40,151 bases of DNA from an uncultured Oscillospiraceae bacterium. GTDB taxonomy: Bacteria > Bacillota > Clostridia > Oscillospirales > Oscillospiraceae. The notes beneath the pieces were generated by a model that had not been told where the DNA came from, made no database searches, and saw nothing but the letters and a program-made list of their open reading frames with translations. The stretch spans positions 1-40,151 of the forward strand of contig CAKUPH010000009.1 of the NCBI GenBank assembly GCA_934675115.1, read 5' to 3'. Within the stretch, counting starts at the first letter, position 1. The number at the start of each line of letters is the position of its first letter. This document shows, piece by piece, positions 24,203 to 31,893 of the stretch. Both the position numbers and the translations under genes were made by a program.

Positions 24203-25168
24203 ATGACGAATATTTTGACCTTTCCCGGGCTGGGGCTGGAATTTGCGCTGAACCCCATCGCGTTCCGCGTGTTCGGCTGGCCCATCCACTGGTACGGGAT
24301 CATCATCGCCTGCGGCTTCCTGCTGGCGGTGGCCTATGGCTACTGGCGGGCGCCCCGGTTCGGCGTGGATCAGGAAAAGCTGATCGACATGCTGTTTTTC
24401 GCTGTGCCGCTGGCCATCATCGGCGCCCGGGCCTATTACGTGATCTTCTACCTGTCCCTGTATACCAAGGCCGACGGCTCCTTCAACTGGGGGGAGGCCG
24501 TGGCCATCTGGGACGGCGGCCTTGCCATCTACGGCGGCGTTATCGCAGCGGTGGCCACAGTGGCGGTGTACTGCAAGGTGCGGAAGCAGAACTTCTGGAA
24601 CTATACGGACATCGGCTGCTTCGGCCTGCTCATCGGGCAGCTGGTGGGCCGCTGGGGCAACTTTGTGAACATCGAGGCCTACGGCGGCGTCACCACGCTG
24701 CCGTGGCGGATGTGCTCCGAGTCCATCGCCAACGAGCTGCTGTGGAAGGGGGTGGTGGACAGCGCCCAGTACCAGCAGATCCTGGACGGTACGCTGGGCG
24801 TCCACCCCACTTTCCTGTACGAGTCCCTGTGGAACCTGCTGGGCTTCTTTATTCTGGTGCTCATCGCCCGGAAAGGCCGCCGGTTCAACGGGCAGCTCTT
24901 TTTGTCCTATATCGTGTGGTACGGTCTGGGCCGCGCGGCCATCGAGGGACTGCGCACCGACAGCCTGTACTTTTTCAACACCGGCCTGCGCACCTCGCAG
25001 ATGCTGGGCCTTGTGTCCGCGGCGGCGGCTATTGTACTGATGGTAGTCCGGTTCAGGACCGCCGGGCCGCCTACCCCGCCCATCCAGCCGGAGGGCAAGG
25101 GGGAGAAAACCGAACCAAACTCAGAAAACGCAGAGGAGAATGACAGCCATGGCGGCGATCAGGATTGA
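24203..25168 (+). CDS. lgt: Prolipoprotein diacylglyceryl transferase
   Basis: ATG 24203 is preferred over 24197, since AGAGGA (24191-24196) then lies 6 bases upstream; the product is 321 residues. Seven-helix Lgt features are clear: FGWPIHWYGIIIACGFLLAV, GARAYYVIF, IWDGGLAIYGGVIA, the signature LIGQLVGRWGNFVNIEAYGG and HPTFLYESLWNLLGF. It transfers diacylglyceryl from phosphatidylglycerol to the lipobox Cys of lipoprotein precursors at the membrane. A charged cytoplasmic tail of about 35 residues ends the protein. The last 20 bases overlap folD. Confidence 0.96.
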   Translation: MTNILTFPGLGLEFALNPIAFRVFGWPIHWYGIIIACGFLLAVAYGYWRAPRFGVDQEKLIDMLFFAVPLAIIGARAYYVIFYLSLYTKADGSFNWGEAVAIWDGGLAIYGGVIAAVATVAVYCKVRKQNFWNYTDIGCFGLLIGQLVGRWGNFVNIEAYGGVTTLPWRMCSESIANELLWKGVVDSAQYQQILDGTLGVHPTFLYESLWNLLGFFILVLIARKGRRFNGQLFLSYIVWYGLGRAAIEGLRTDSLYFFNTGLRTSQMLGLVSAAAAIVLMVVRFRTAGPPTPPIQPEGKGEKTEPNSENAEENDSHGGDQD

Positions 25169-25991
25169 CGGAAAGGCCCTTGCGGCCAAAATCAAGGAGC
25201 AGGCGAAGCAGGAGGCGGCGCAGCTGCCCCGGCGGCCCGGCCTTGCGGTGATCATCGTGGGGGACGACCCGGCCTCCCGGGTGTACGTGAACAGCAAGCG
25301 GAAGGACTGCGAGGAGTGCGGCTTTTACAGCGAGGAGTACGCCCTGCTGGCGTCCACCACCCAGCAGGAGCTGCTGGAGCTCATCGACGTGCTCAATAGT
25401 CGGGCGGACATCGACGGCATTCTGGTGCAGCTGCCCCTGCCCGCGGGCTTTGACGAGGAAGAGGTGCTGCTGGCCATCGACCCGTCCAAGGACGTGGACT
25501 GCTTTCATCCCTACAACGTGGGCAAGCTGACCATCGGCCAGCCGGTGTTCCAGCCCTGCACCCCCGGCGGCGTCATGGAAATGCTCCGGGAGTACGGCAT
25601 CGACCCGGCGGGCAAGCACTGCGTGGTGCTGGGCCGGTCCAACATCGTGGGCAAGCCCATGGCCATGCTGCTCCTCCACGCCGACGGCACAGTGGTCGTG
25701 TGCCACTCCAGGACCCCGGACATGAAGGAACTGGCGGCCTCCGCTGACATTCTGGTGTCTGCCGTGGGCAGGATTGGCCTTGTCACCGCCGACATGATAA
25801 AGCCCGGCGCGGTGGTCATCGACGTGGCCATGAACCGGAACGAGGCAGGGAAGCTGTGCGGCGACGTGTGCTATGACGAGGCGGCGGAGAAGGCGTCCTA
25901 CATCACGCCGGTGCCCGGCGGTGTCGGCCCCATGACCCGGGCTATGCTGATGAAAAACACTCTGACGGCGGCGAAGCTGCACCAGAAATGA
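25149..25991 (+). CDS. folD: Bifunctional methylenetetrahydrofolate dehydrogenase/cyclohydrolase
   Basis: AGAGGAG (25132-25138) favours ATG 25149 (10 bases) over ATG 25140 (1 base); the product is 280 residues, normal for FolD. The YVNSK motif holds the catalytic Tyr/Lys. Other signatures are DGILVQLPLPAGF, DVDCFHPYNVGKL, VVLGRSNIVGKPMAMLL and the closing TPVPGGVGPMTRAML. The enzyme interconverts 5,10-methylene-THF and 10-formyl-THF via methenyl-THF, supplying one-carbon units and NADPH. glyA, which makes methylene-THF, lies further down in its own unit. The gene overlaps lgt upstream and the retropepsin-like gene downstream (ATGA). Confidence 0.96.
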   Translation: MAAIRIDGKALAAKIKEQAKQEAAQLPRRPGLAVIIVGDDPASRVYVNSKRKDCEECGFYSEEYALLASTTQQELLELIDVLNSRADIDGILVQLPLPAGFDEEEVLLAIDPSKDVDCFHPYNVGKLTIGQPVFQPCTPGGVMEMLREYGIDPAGKHCVVLGRSNIVGKPMAMLLLHADGTVVVCHSRTPDMKELAASADILVSAVGRIGLVTADMIKPGAVVIDVAMNRNEAGKLCGDVCYDEAAEKASYITPVPGGVGPMTRAMLMKNTLTAAKLHQK

Positions 25992-26800
25992 GCGGTGAAA
26001 TGGAACAGCTCCGCTTTTCGGACAGACCCTTTGCCAATCTGATCTTTTTCCCGGTCAGGCTCAACGGGGCGGAGGTGACGGCGTGGTTTGACTCCGGCGC
26101 GGCCATGTCCTTTGTGACGGAAAGCACGGCGCGGCGGGCCGGCATCACAGCCGCGGAGCGGAGTCTGCGTGCGGGCAACAACAACGGCGGGACCTTCGGG
26201 TTCCAAACGGGACAGCTGGAGCGGCTGGCGGTGGGGAATCATGCACTCGCGGATATGACAGTAGGAATATTGCCGGACGAAATGCTCGATTTCGGGTGCG
26301 ACGACGAGGGAAATTCCTTCCCGGGAGAGATGATGCTGGGCTGGGACGTGATCTCCCGGCTGTGCTGGCGGTTCGATATGGAAAAGCGTACCGTTTCGGT
26401 CGGGCCGGGGGGCAGTATGCCGCCTACGGATTGGCTCCGCTGGGACCGGTTTCCCATCGTGAATGTGACGTGGGAAAATGAAACCCTTCCCATGGGCTTT
26501 GACTGCGGGCACACGGAGACCATGCTGGACCGCACATGGCTTTCCCGGGCGGAGAACGTGACCGCCCGGACAGAGCGCATTCAGGGAGTCGGCTCAGAGC
26601 GCCTGATGGAGGTAAACGCCGTCGGAAAGCTCCGCCTTCGCATCGGCGGCGCGGCGGTCACATTGTCCGGCATCGACATCGTGGAGCAGATCAGCGGCGC
26701 GGAGGGCACGGGAATTTCCGGCCTTCTCGGCGCGGATATTCTGACCGGGCGCAGATGGACCCTGGACTTCCAGAGCGGATATTTTTCGCTGGAAGGGTAA
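25988..26800 (+). CDS. Tandem retropepsin-like aspartyl protease-family protein
   Basis: The 270-residue protein has two related halves. Half 1 (about 15-140) shows D35-S-G in VTAWFDSGAAMSFV and MMLGWDVISR with D120, followed by RFDMEKRTVSV. Half 2 (about 150-270) shows D172-C-G in MGFDCGHTETML and GLLGADILTG with D250, followed by TLDFQSGYFSL. Both halves match the bacterial retropepsin-like fold (Asp_protease_2/gag-asp type): Asp-Ser/Thr-Gly, then LGxD and a final strand pair. Retropepsins normally dimerise to bring two Asp residues together; here one chain could do so. The second site has Cys where Ser/Thr is usual. No signal peptide or membrane segment is seen. Its ATG overlaps the folD stop. 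The substrate is unknown; an alternative start is ATG 26000. Confidence 0.78.
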   Translation: MSGEMEQLRFSDRPFANLIFFPVRLNGAEVTAWFDSGAAMSFVTESTARRAGITAAERSLRAGNNNGGTFGFQTGQLERLAVGNHALADMTVGILPDEMLDFGCDDEGNSFPGEMMLGWDVISRLCWRFDMEKRTVSVGPGGSMPPTDWLRWDRFPIVNVTWENETLPMGFDCGHTETMLDRTWLSRAENVTARTERIQGVGSERLMEVNAVGKLRLRIGGAAVTLSGIDIVEQISGAEGTGISGLLGADILTGRRWTLDFQSGYFSLEG

Positions 26801-26813
26801 AGGCCGCAGCGAC

Positions 26814-27826
26814 ATGTTTATGAACAAGGATCTCAAAAATCTGATATTTCCGCTGTTTGTGGAGCAGTTCCTACTGATGCTGGTGGGCATTGCCGACACG
26901 TTTGTGGTCGGCTACGCCGACGAGGCGGCAGTGTCCGGCGTGTCGCTGGTCAACTCCTTCAATACGGTGCTGATTTTCCTGTTTACCGCCCTGTCTTCCG
27001 GCGGCGCGGTCATCATCAGCCAGTACGTGGGCAAGGGCGACCGGGCGCAGGCGTGGCGGTCGGCCAGCCAGTAGCTCATGATCTCGGCGGTGATCGCCGC
27101 GGTGCTGGCGGCGCTGATTTTACTATTTCGGCGGCCGCTGCTTACGCTGCTGTTCGGCCGGACGTCATGGCTGCCTGCGAGGTGTATCTGCGCGTCATGA
27201 CGTGGCCGCTGTCGGCGCTGGCAGTGTATGACGCGGGGGCGGCCCTGTGCCGGAGCATCGGGAAGACCTGGGTGATTATGTATATCTCGGCGGCGGCCAA
27301 CATCGTCAACATCATCGGCAACTGCGTGGGCGTATTCGTCCTGAAGTCGGGAACGGCGGGCGTGGCCTATCCGTCCATCATCTCCCGGCCACAGTGCATG
27401 GGGGCAGGGAATATTGACAGCGCCAATTTTTACTTCAAAAAGATTAATAAACTGACGTTTTTCCTGTCCATTGCGTGGAACGCGCTGATCTTCGCGATCA
27501 CGCCGCTTCTGCTGCGATTTTTCCTCATCTCCGACGAGACGAAGTCGCTGGTGCTCATCAACAACATCTTTAATGGCCTTGCCTATCCCTTCGCTGGGCC
27601 GTTGGACAGCGGCCTGCGTGCGGCGGGAGACGTGCGGTTTACCATGGTCATTTCCTTCACCCCGACTATCGGGACGCGGCTCTTTTTCTCGGCGCCGCTG
27701 GGCCTGTGGCTGGGCTGTGGCGTCATCGGCGTGGCCGTTGGCATGAGCCTTGATCTGGTGTTCCGCGGGATCATTTTCCTACGGCGGTATAAGTCACAGA
27801 AGTGGACGAGGTTCCAACAGGTGTGA
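26814..27826 (+). pseudogene. MATE family efflux transporter, decayed
   Basis: The sequence begins as a normal MATE transporter (MNKDLKNLIFPLFVEQFLLM, FVVGYADEAAVSGVSLVNSF, SSGGAVIISQYVGKGD). It carries at least three lesions. An in-frame TAG at 27072-27074 is followed by 27-28 codons of good MATE sequence in the same frame (ISAVIAAVLAALILLF...LLTLLFG). A frameshift near 27155-27163 moves the match to another frame (PDVMAACEVYLRVMTW). An internal deletion near 27384-27400 joins AYPSIISR to QCMGAGNIDSANFYFKK. The reassembled product would be about 335 residues against the usual 440-460, so about 110 are missing. The intact family exports drugs or metabolites using Na+ or H+ gradients. Starts are ATG 26814 or 26820. 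Confidence 0.9.
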
Positions 27827-27839
27827 GCGAACTTGCATT

Positions 27840-27875
27840 AAAAGGGCGGCGCAGTACTGACTGCGCCGCCCTTTT
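27840..27875. terminator. Bidirectional terminator between MATE pseudogene and nth
   Basis: GGGCGGCGCAGT (27844-27855) pairs perfectly with ACTGCGCCGCCC (27860-27871) around ACTG. AAA/TTT flanks supply T-tracts on both strands, so it can serve the plus-strand pseudogene and the converging minus-strand nth. Confidence 0.92.
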
Positions 27876-27887
27876 TGCAAAAAAAAA

Positions 27888-28544
27888 TCAGATCTTTTTC
27901 GCCTTTTTGAACTCTGTTTTCGCGTATTTGCACCATGGGCTCAACACGCACTCGCCGCATTTGGCGGTGCGGGCGGTACACACCGCCCGGCCGTGGAGCA
28001 CCAGCCGGTGGCAGAAGCCGTTGGATTCCTCCGGCGGTAGAATCTTGCGGAGCTGCTGCTCCACCTTGGCGGGGTCCTTGGTGCCGTCGGTGAGGCCCAG
28101 CCGCCCGGCGATGCGGATGCAATGGGTGTCCGCCACCACCACGCCGGGGGTCCTGAAAATGTCGCCGAGAATGAGGTTGGCCGTCTTGCGGCCCACGCCG
28201 GGCAGCTTCAGCAGCTCCTCCATGGTGCCGGGTACCCTGCCGCCGTAGTCCCGCAGCAGCATTTGGGCGGACAGCACCATATCCCGGCTTTTGCCCCGGA
28301 AAAATCCGCAGGAATGGATGTACTCGCCCACCTCCTCCGGGTCGGCCTCGGCGAAGGACTCCAGCGTGGGGAACCGGGCAAACAGGGCGGGGGTCACCTT
28401 GTTCACCCGCTCATCGGTGCACTGGGCGGACAGGCGGACGGCGAACAGCAGTTCGTAGTCCTTGACATATTGCAGGGAGCAGATGGAGTCGGGGTACGCA
28501 TCCTTCAGAGCGTTGACGATGGAGACGACATCGGCTTTTTTCAT
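27888..28544 (-). CDS. nth: Endonuclease III
   Basis: The 218-residue base-excision repair enzyme has the helix-hairpin-helix [15 protein letters not shown] with catalytic Lys K120, the catalytic Asp D139 in VVVADTHC, and four cysteines C189, C196, C199 and C205 in the exact C-x6-C-x2-C-x5-C pattern of the 4Fe-4S cluster. It removes oxidised pyrimidines and cleaves at abasic sites. The start is supported by AGGTGAT at 28549-28555 (read on the minus strand). It is a single-gene unit facing the MATE pseudogene and divergent from glyA. Confidence 0.96.
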   Translation of the reverse strand: MKKADVVSIVNALKDAYPDSICSLQYVKDYELLFAVRLSAQCTDERVNKVTPALFARFPTLESFAEADPEEVGEYIHSCGFFRGKSRDMVLSAQMLLRDYGGRVPGTMEELLKLPGVGRKTANLILGDIFRTPGVVVADTHCIRIAGRLGLTDGTKDPAKVEQQLRKILPPEESNGFCHRLVLHGRAVCTARTAKCGECVLSPWCKYAKTEFKKAKKI

Positions 28545-28628
28545 GGAGAATCACCTCATAAAACGGCCGCGGACGGCCGGAAGATCTCCTATCTCCAGAG
28601 GGGGATAAGGGAAATTTTCGCTTGTCGG

Positions 28629-28657
28629 ATTATAACATGTTCTGCGGAAAAATGCGA
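28629..28657 (-). promoter_or_regulatory. Probable promoter of nth
   Basis: On the minus strand a perfect TATAAT (28634-28629) is preceded after 17 bases by a poor TCGCAT (28657-28652). It is the best candidate in the 204-base nth-glyA gap, which also holds the glyA promoter. Confidence 0.45.
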
Positions 28658-28680
28658 GAGGGTTTTTCTTGGAATTACAG

Positions 28681-28709
28681 TTGTACTCGATTTGGAAACA
28701 GTGTATAAT
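28681..28709 (+). promoter_or_regulatory. Sigma-A promoter of glyA
   Basis: TTGTAC (28681-28686) and TATAAT (28704-28709) are separated by exactly 17 bases. The start site is near 28716, about 33 bases before ATG 28749. No riboswitch-like structure fits in this short leader. Confidence 0.85.
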
Positions 28710-28748
28710 AGCGTCAGTCGGAAAAATATATCGAAAGGCGGAATGAAG

Positions 28749-29999
28749 ATGATTTTGGAATACATGGACTTTGTGTCCCAGTTTGACCCCGAGGTGGGCG
28801 CGGCCATCCGGGCGGAGTATCAGCGCCAGTGCGACAACATCGAGCTCATCGCATCGGAGAACATCGTGTCCGAAGCGGTGCTGGCCGCGGCGGGCAGCGT
28901 CCTCACCAACAAGTACGCCGAGGGCTATCCCGGCAAGCGTTACTACGGCGGCTGCCAGTGCGTGGACGTGGCGGAGGATCTGGCCATTGCCCGGGCCTGC
29001 GAGCTGTTCGGCGCGAAGTTCGCCAATGTGCAGCCTCACTCCGGCGCGCAGGCCAACTACGCGGTGTACATGGCCCTGTGCGAACCGGGCGACACGGTGC
29101 TGGGCATGAACCTTGACCACGGCGGCCACCTGACCCACGGCAGCCCCGTGAACTTCTCCGGCAAGTATTTCAATATCGTCTCCTACGGTGTGGATGAGGA
29201 GACCGGGCGCATCGACTATGACGCGCTGGAAAAGACGGCGAAGGAGTGCCGCCCGAAGATGATCGTGGCCGGGGCGTCCGCCTATCCCCGGATCATCGAC
29301 TTTGAGCGCTTCCGCGCCATCGCTGACGAGGTCGGGGCCTACCTGTGGGTGGACATGGCCCACATCGCCGGCCTTGTGGCCGCAGGCCTGCATCCGTCTC
29401 CCGTCCCCTATGCCCACGTGGTGTCCACCACCACCCACAAGACCCTCCGTGGCCCCCGGGGCGGTATGCTGCTCACCAACGACGCGGACCTTGCCAAGAA
29501 GCTCAACTCCGCCATCTTCCCCGGCACCCAGGGCGGCCCCCTCATGCACATCATCGCCGCAAAGGCAGTGGCGCTGGGCGAGGCCCTCAAGCCCGAGTTC
29601 AAGACCTACCAGCAGCAGGTGGTGAAAAACTCCGCCGCGCTGGCCGGCGGCCTGATGAAGCGGGGCATGAAGCTGGTGTCCGGCGGTACGGACAACCACC
29701 TGTCCCTCATCGACCTGCGGGACATGGGAAACCTGACCGGAAAGGAGCTGGAGCACCGTCTGGACGAGGTGCGTATCACCGCCAACAAGAACAAGGTCCC
29801 CGGCGATCCCCGTTCTCCCTTCCAGACCAGCGGCCTGCGGGTGGGCTCTCCCGCCGTTACTACCCGCGGCTTCAGGGAGGAGGACATGGACAAGGTGGCG
29901 GAGTACATCGCGCTGGCCGCCACAGATTTCGAGGGCAAGGCCGCCTATATCCGGGATGGCGTGGCCGAGTTGACCGCGAAATATCCCATTTACCGCTGA
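28749..29999 (+). CDS. glyA: Serine hydroxymethyltransferase
   Basis: ATG 28749 is chosen over ATG 28743 because AAGGCG (28735-28740) is then 8 bases away; the product is 416 residues, the normal length. Signature segments are [61 protein letters not shown] and the PLP lysine K231 in [14 protein letters not shown]. It converts serine and THF to glycine and 5,10-methylene-THF, feeding FolD and thymidylate and purine synthesis. The gene has its own promoter and terminator. Confidence 0.97.
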   Translation: MILEYMDFVSQFDPEVGAAIRAEYQRQCDNIELIASENIVSEAVLAAAGSVLTNKYAEGYPGKRYYGGCQCVDVAEDLAIARACELFGAKFANVQPHSGAQANYAVYMALCEPGDTVLGMNLDHGGHLTHGSPVNFSGKYFNIVSYGVDEETGRIDYDALEKTAKECRPKMIVAGASAYPRIIDFERFRAIADEVGAYLWVDMAHIAGLVAAGLHPSPVPYAHVVSTTTHKTLRGPRGGMLLTNDADLAKKLNSAIFPGTQGGPLMHIIAAKAVALGEALKPEFKTYQQQVVKNSAALAGGLMKRGMKLVSGGTDNHLSLIDLRDMGNLTGKELEHRLDEVRITANKNKVPGDPRSPFQTSGLRVGSPAVTTRGFREEDMDKVAEYIALAATDFEGKAAYIRDGVAELTAKYPIYR

Positions 30000-30007
30000 A
30001 ACAGCTC

Positions 30008-30036
30008 TTTACGGGCGGCAGAATAGCTGATAAAAT
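30008..30036 (+). promoter_or_regulatory. Putative promoter inside the glyA 3' region
   Basis: TTTACG (30008-30013) and TAAAAT (30031-30036) are 17 bases apart, matching 4/6 and 5/6 of the consensus. The predicted start near 30043 falls inside the 5' arm of the glyA terminator hairpin, so this transcript would lack most of that arm and escape termination. It would serve the DUF2500 gene. Confidence 0.45.
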
Positions 30037-30068
30037 AAAGCTGACGCAGGTGCGTCAGCTTTATTTTT
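30035..30068 (+). terminator. Intrinsic terminator after glyA
   Basis: AATAAAGCTGACG (30035-30047 approx.) pairs with CGTCAGCTTTATT (30053-30065) around CAGGTG. A TTTTT-rich run overlaps and follows the 3' arm. The next ribosome binding site starts only about 7 bases downstream. Confidence 0.88.
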
Positions 30069-30090
30069 CCTTTTGGAGGAGGGCGTGGAC

Positions 30091-30480
30091 ATGGGCTTCG
30101 GGTTCGGCGGCTTTGATTTCGCGTTCAGCGCCATGCGCATCATGGTTTCTGTCGTGATGATCGTGATTGTGGTCATCATGGTGGTGACCATCGTCAAGGG
30201 AATATCCCAGTGGCACAGCAATAACCAGTCGCCCCGGCTGACGGTGGACGCCCGGGTGGTGTCCCGGCATATGGACGTGAGCACCCACCATCACCACAAC
30301 GGGGATAATGTGCATATGTCCACCAGCACCACCTACTACGTGGTGTTTCAGGTGGAGAGCGGCGACCGGATGGAGTTCGTGGTTCCGGTTGGAGAGTACG
30401 GCTTTCTGGTGGAGGGCGACGAGGGCAAGCTGTCCTTTCAGGGCACCCGGTATCTGAGCTTTGAGCGCACCAGCGCGTAA
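30091..30480 (+). CDS. DUF2500 family membrane protein
   Basis: GGAGGAGG (30075-30082) sets the start at ATG 30091; the product is 129 residues. After a short Gly/Phe-rich N-terminus there is one strong membrane helix (about 14-38: MRIMVSVVMIVIVVIMVVTIV). A soluble domain fits DUF2500: QSPRLTVDARVVSRH, a His-rich turn HHHHNGDNVH, then TYYVVFQVESGDRMEFVVPVGEYGFLVEGDEGKLSFQGTRYLSF. The function is unknown; the topology is a membrane anchor with a small beta-rich domain. The four consecutive His could bind metal, but this is inference. The gene is flanked by terminators on both sides and may depend on the promoter within the glyA terminator. Confidence 0.82.
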   Translation: MGFGFGGFDFAFSAMRIMVSVVMIVIVVIMVVTIVKGISQWHSNNQSPRLTVDARVVSRHMDVSTHHHHNGDNVHMSTSTTYYVVFQVESGDRMEFVVPVGEYGFLVEGDEGKLSFQGTRYLSFERTSA

Positions 30481-30488
30481 GAGAAAAA

Positions 30489-30526
30489 AGTCCGGCGGAA
30501 CATCAAACCGTTCCGCCGGGCTTTTT
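30489..30526. terminator. Bidirectional terminator between the DUF2500 gene and the amidohydrolase gene
   Basis: AGTCCGGCGGAAC (30489-30501) pairs with GTTCCGCCGGGCT (30510-30522). TTTTT follows on the plus strand and a run of six T on the minus strand (complement of 30484-30489). It serves two converging genes. Confidence 0.92.
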
Positions 30527-30548
30527 ATGGACGGGAGAATAACTGACG

Positions 30549-31694
30549 TCAACCCACGACCTTTTCACCGTTGACAATCACGGCGGCAATGCAGCTGTCG
30601 CTGACCATGGGGTCGCCCTTTACGATGACCACGTCGCCATCCTTACCGACCTCCAGCGAGCCCACCCGGTCGGCCACGCCTAGATGCTTTGCCGGGTTGA
30701 TGGTGATGGCCTGCAGGGCGGCGAAGGGATCCATGCCTGCCTTGACAGCCAGACCGGCGCACAGGGGCAGATACTGCTGGGGGATGACGGGGTTATCAGT
30801 GATGATGCTCACCTGACAGCCCGCCCGGGCCAGCACGCCCGGCGTGTCGAAGGTCTTGTTCACCAACTCGATCTTGCTGGCGTTGGTGAGGGTGGGGCCG
30901 ACGGCCACGGGGAAGCCGGAGCGGGCCACGATGTCGGGGATGAGGTGGCCCTCGGTGCAGTGCTCCAGCGTCATCTTCACGCCGAACTCATTGGCGATGC
31001 GGATGGCGGTGCAGATGTCGTCCGCCCGGTGGGCGTGGGCCTTGAGAGGCAGCTCGCCGCGGATGACGGGGATGAGGGCCTCCATTTTCATGTCGAACTT
31101 GGGCTGCTTGAGGACATCGTCCTCAGCGGCCTCTTTCCGGACCAGATAGTCCCGGGCGGTGAAGAGCATCTCCCGCAGCTTGGCGGCGGTGGTCATTCGG
31201 GCGGAGTCGCCCTTGCTCTGATAGCAGCGCTTGGGGTTTTCGCCGAAGGCGCACTTCATGGCCACGGGGTCGCGGATGACCATGTCGTCCACGCAGTGGC
31301 CGTGGGTCTTGACGGCGAAGAAGGTGCCGCCCAGCACGTTGGCGCTGCCCGGGCCGGTGCCCACGGAGGTGATGCCGCCCTCCAGCGCCTTGCGCACGCC
31401 CAGCTCCAGCGGGTTGAAGCTGTCGATGCCCCGGAGGTGGGCGGCCACGATGTCGCCCATTTCGTTGTAGTCCTGTCCCTCGTAGCCCATGCCGTAGTTG
31501 TCGAGGCCCAGATGGCTGTGGGCGTCCACAAAGCCGGGGTATACCCGCTTGCCGGCGGCATCGAACACCTCCTCGCCGGGGGCGGGGGAGAGGGCGGGGG
31601 CGATGGCGGCGATCTTGCCGTCCACGATGGAGACGCTGGCCTGATAGGGCTTGGGATGGATCGCGTCGAAAATGAGACCGTTCTTGATCAGCAT
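30549..31694 (-). CDS. Amidohydrolase family protein (imidazolonepropionase-like)
   Basis: The likely start is ATG 31694, since AGGAGG (about 31704-31709, minus strand) is then 9 bases away; ATG 31700 is only 3. The 381-residue protein has the amidohydrolase barrel with H59-x-H61 (FVDAHSH), later metal or catalytic candidates in LPLKAHAHRADDI and TLEHCTEGH, and the terminal Asp in SIITDNPVIP. It ends with the family beta-sandwich (GSLEVGKDGDVVIVKGDP). Members of this COG1228-like group are cytoplasmic hydrolases of cyclic amides, imidazolones or dipeptides; the substrate here is not determinable. It has its own promoter and is divergent from rarA. Confidence 0.88.
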   Translation of the reverse strand: MLIKNGLIFDAIHPKPYQASVSIVDGKIAAIAPALSPAPGEEVFDAAGKRVYPGFVDAHSHLGLDNYGMGYEGQDYNEMGDIVAAHLRGIDSFNPLELGVRKALEGGITSVGTGPGSANVLGGTFFAVKTHGHCVDDMVIRDPVAMKCAFGENPKRCYQSKGDSARMTTAAKLREMLFTARDYLVRKEAAEDDVLKQPKFDMKMEALIPVIRGELPLKAHAHRADDICTAIRIANEFGVKMTLEHCTEGHLIPDIVARSGFPVAVGPTLTNASKIELVNKTFDTPGVLARAGCQVSIITDNPVIPQQYLPLCAGLAVKAGMDPFAALQAITINPAKHLGVADRVGSLEVGKDGDVVIVKGDPMVSDSCIAAVIVNGEKVVG

Positions 31695-31750
31695 ATGCAT
31701 TCTCCTCCTGTGAGGCCGCCGGGAGCGGACGGCCCGTATGAACTGCCAAT

Positions 31751-31779
31751 ATTATAATGCCTGCGCGGCAAAGCCGCAA
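31751..31779 (-). promoter_or_regulatory. Promoter of the minus-strand amidohydrolase gene with internal palindrome
   Basis: On the minus strand TTGCGG (31779-31774) and TATAAT (31756-31751) are 17 bases apart. The spacer and -35 contain the inverted repeat GCGGC-AAA-GCCGC (plus-strand 31764-31776), which could be an operator. Confidence 0.65.
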
Positions 31780-31832
31780 GTGTTCAGCGCAATTCTACGA
31801 TAAAATACCCGAAAAGGGAAGCGTACCTTGGC

Positions 31833-31861
31833 TTGCGTATGGCGCTGTACTGTGCTAAAAT
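31833..31861 (+). promoter_or_regulatory. Sigma-A promoter of rarA
   Basis: TTGCGT (31833-31838) and TAAAAT (31856-31861) are separated by 17 bases. The start is near 31868, about 26 bases before ATG 31894. The promoter is back to back with that of the amidohydrolase gene. Confidence 0.72.
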
Positions 31862-31893
31862 ATCAGAAATGAGACCAAGAGGAGGCAGAGCCC

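Noticed and set aside
27072..27074. TAG in the MATE gene as a recoded amber codon or programmed read-through
   Set aside because: A frameshift and a large internal deletion follow in the same gene, so simple decay explains it better.
28122..28748. Open plus-strand frame continuous with glyA, extending 200 codons upstream
   Set aside because: It is antisense to nth, and a consensus promoter (28681-28709) and ribosome binding site lie inside it; GlyA has its normal length from ATG 28749.
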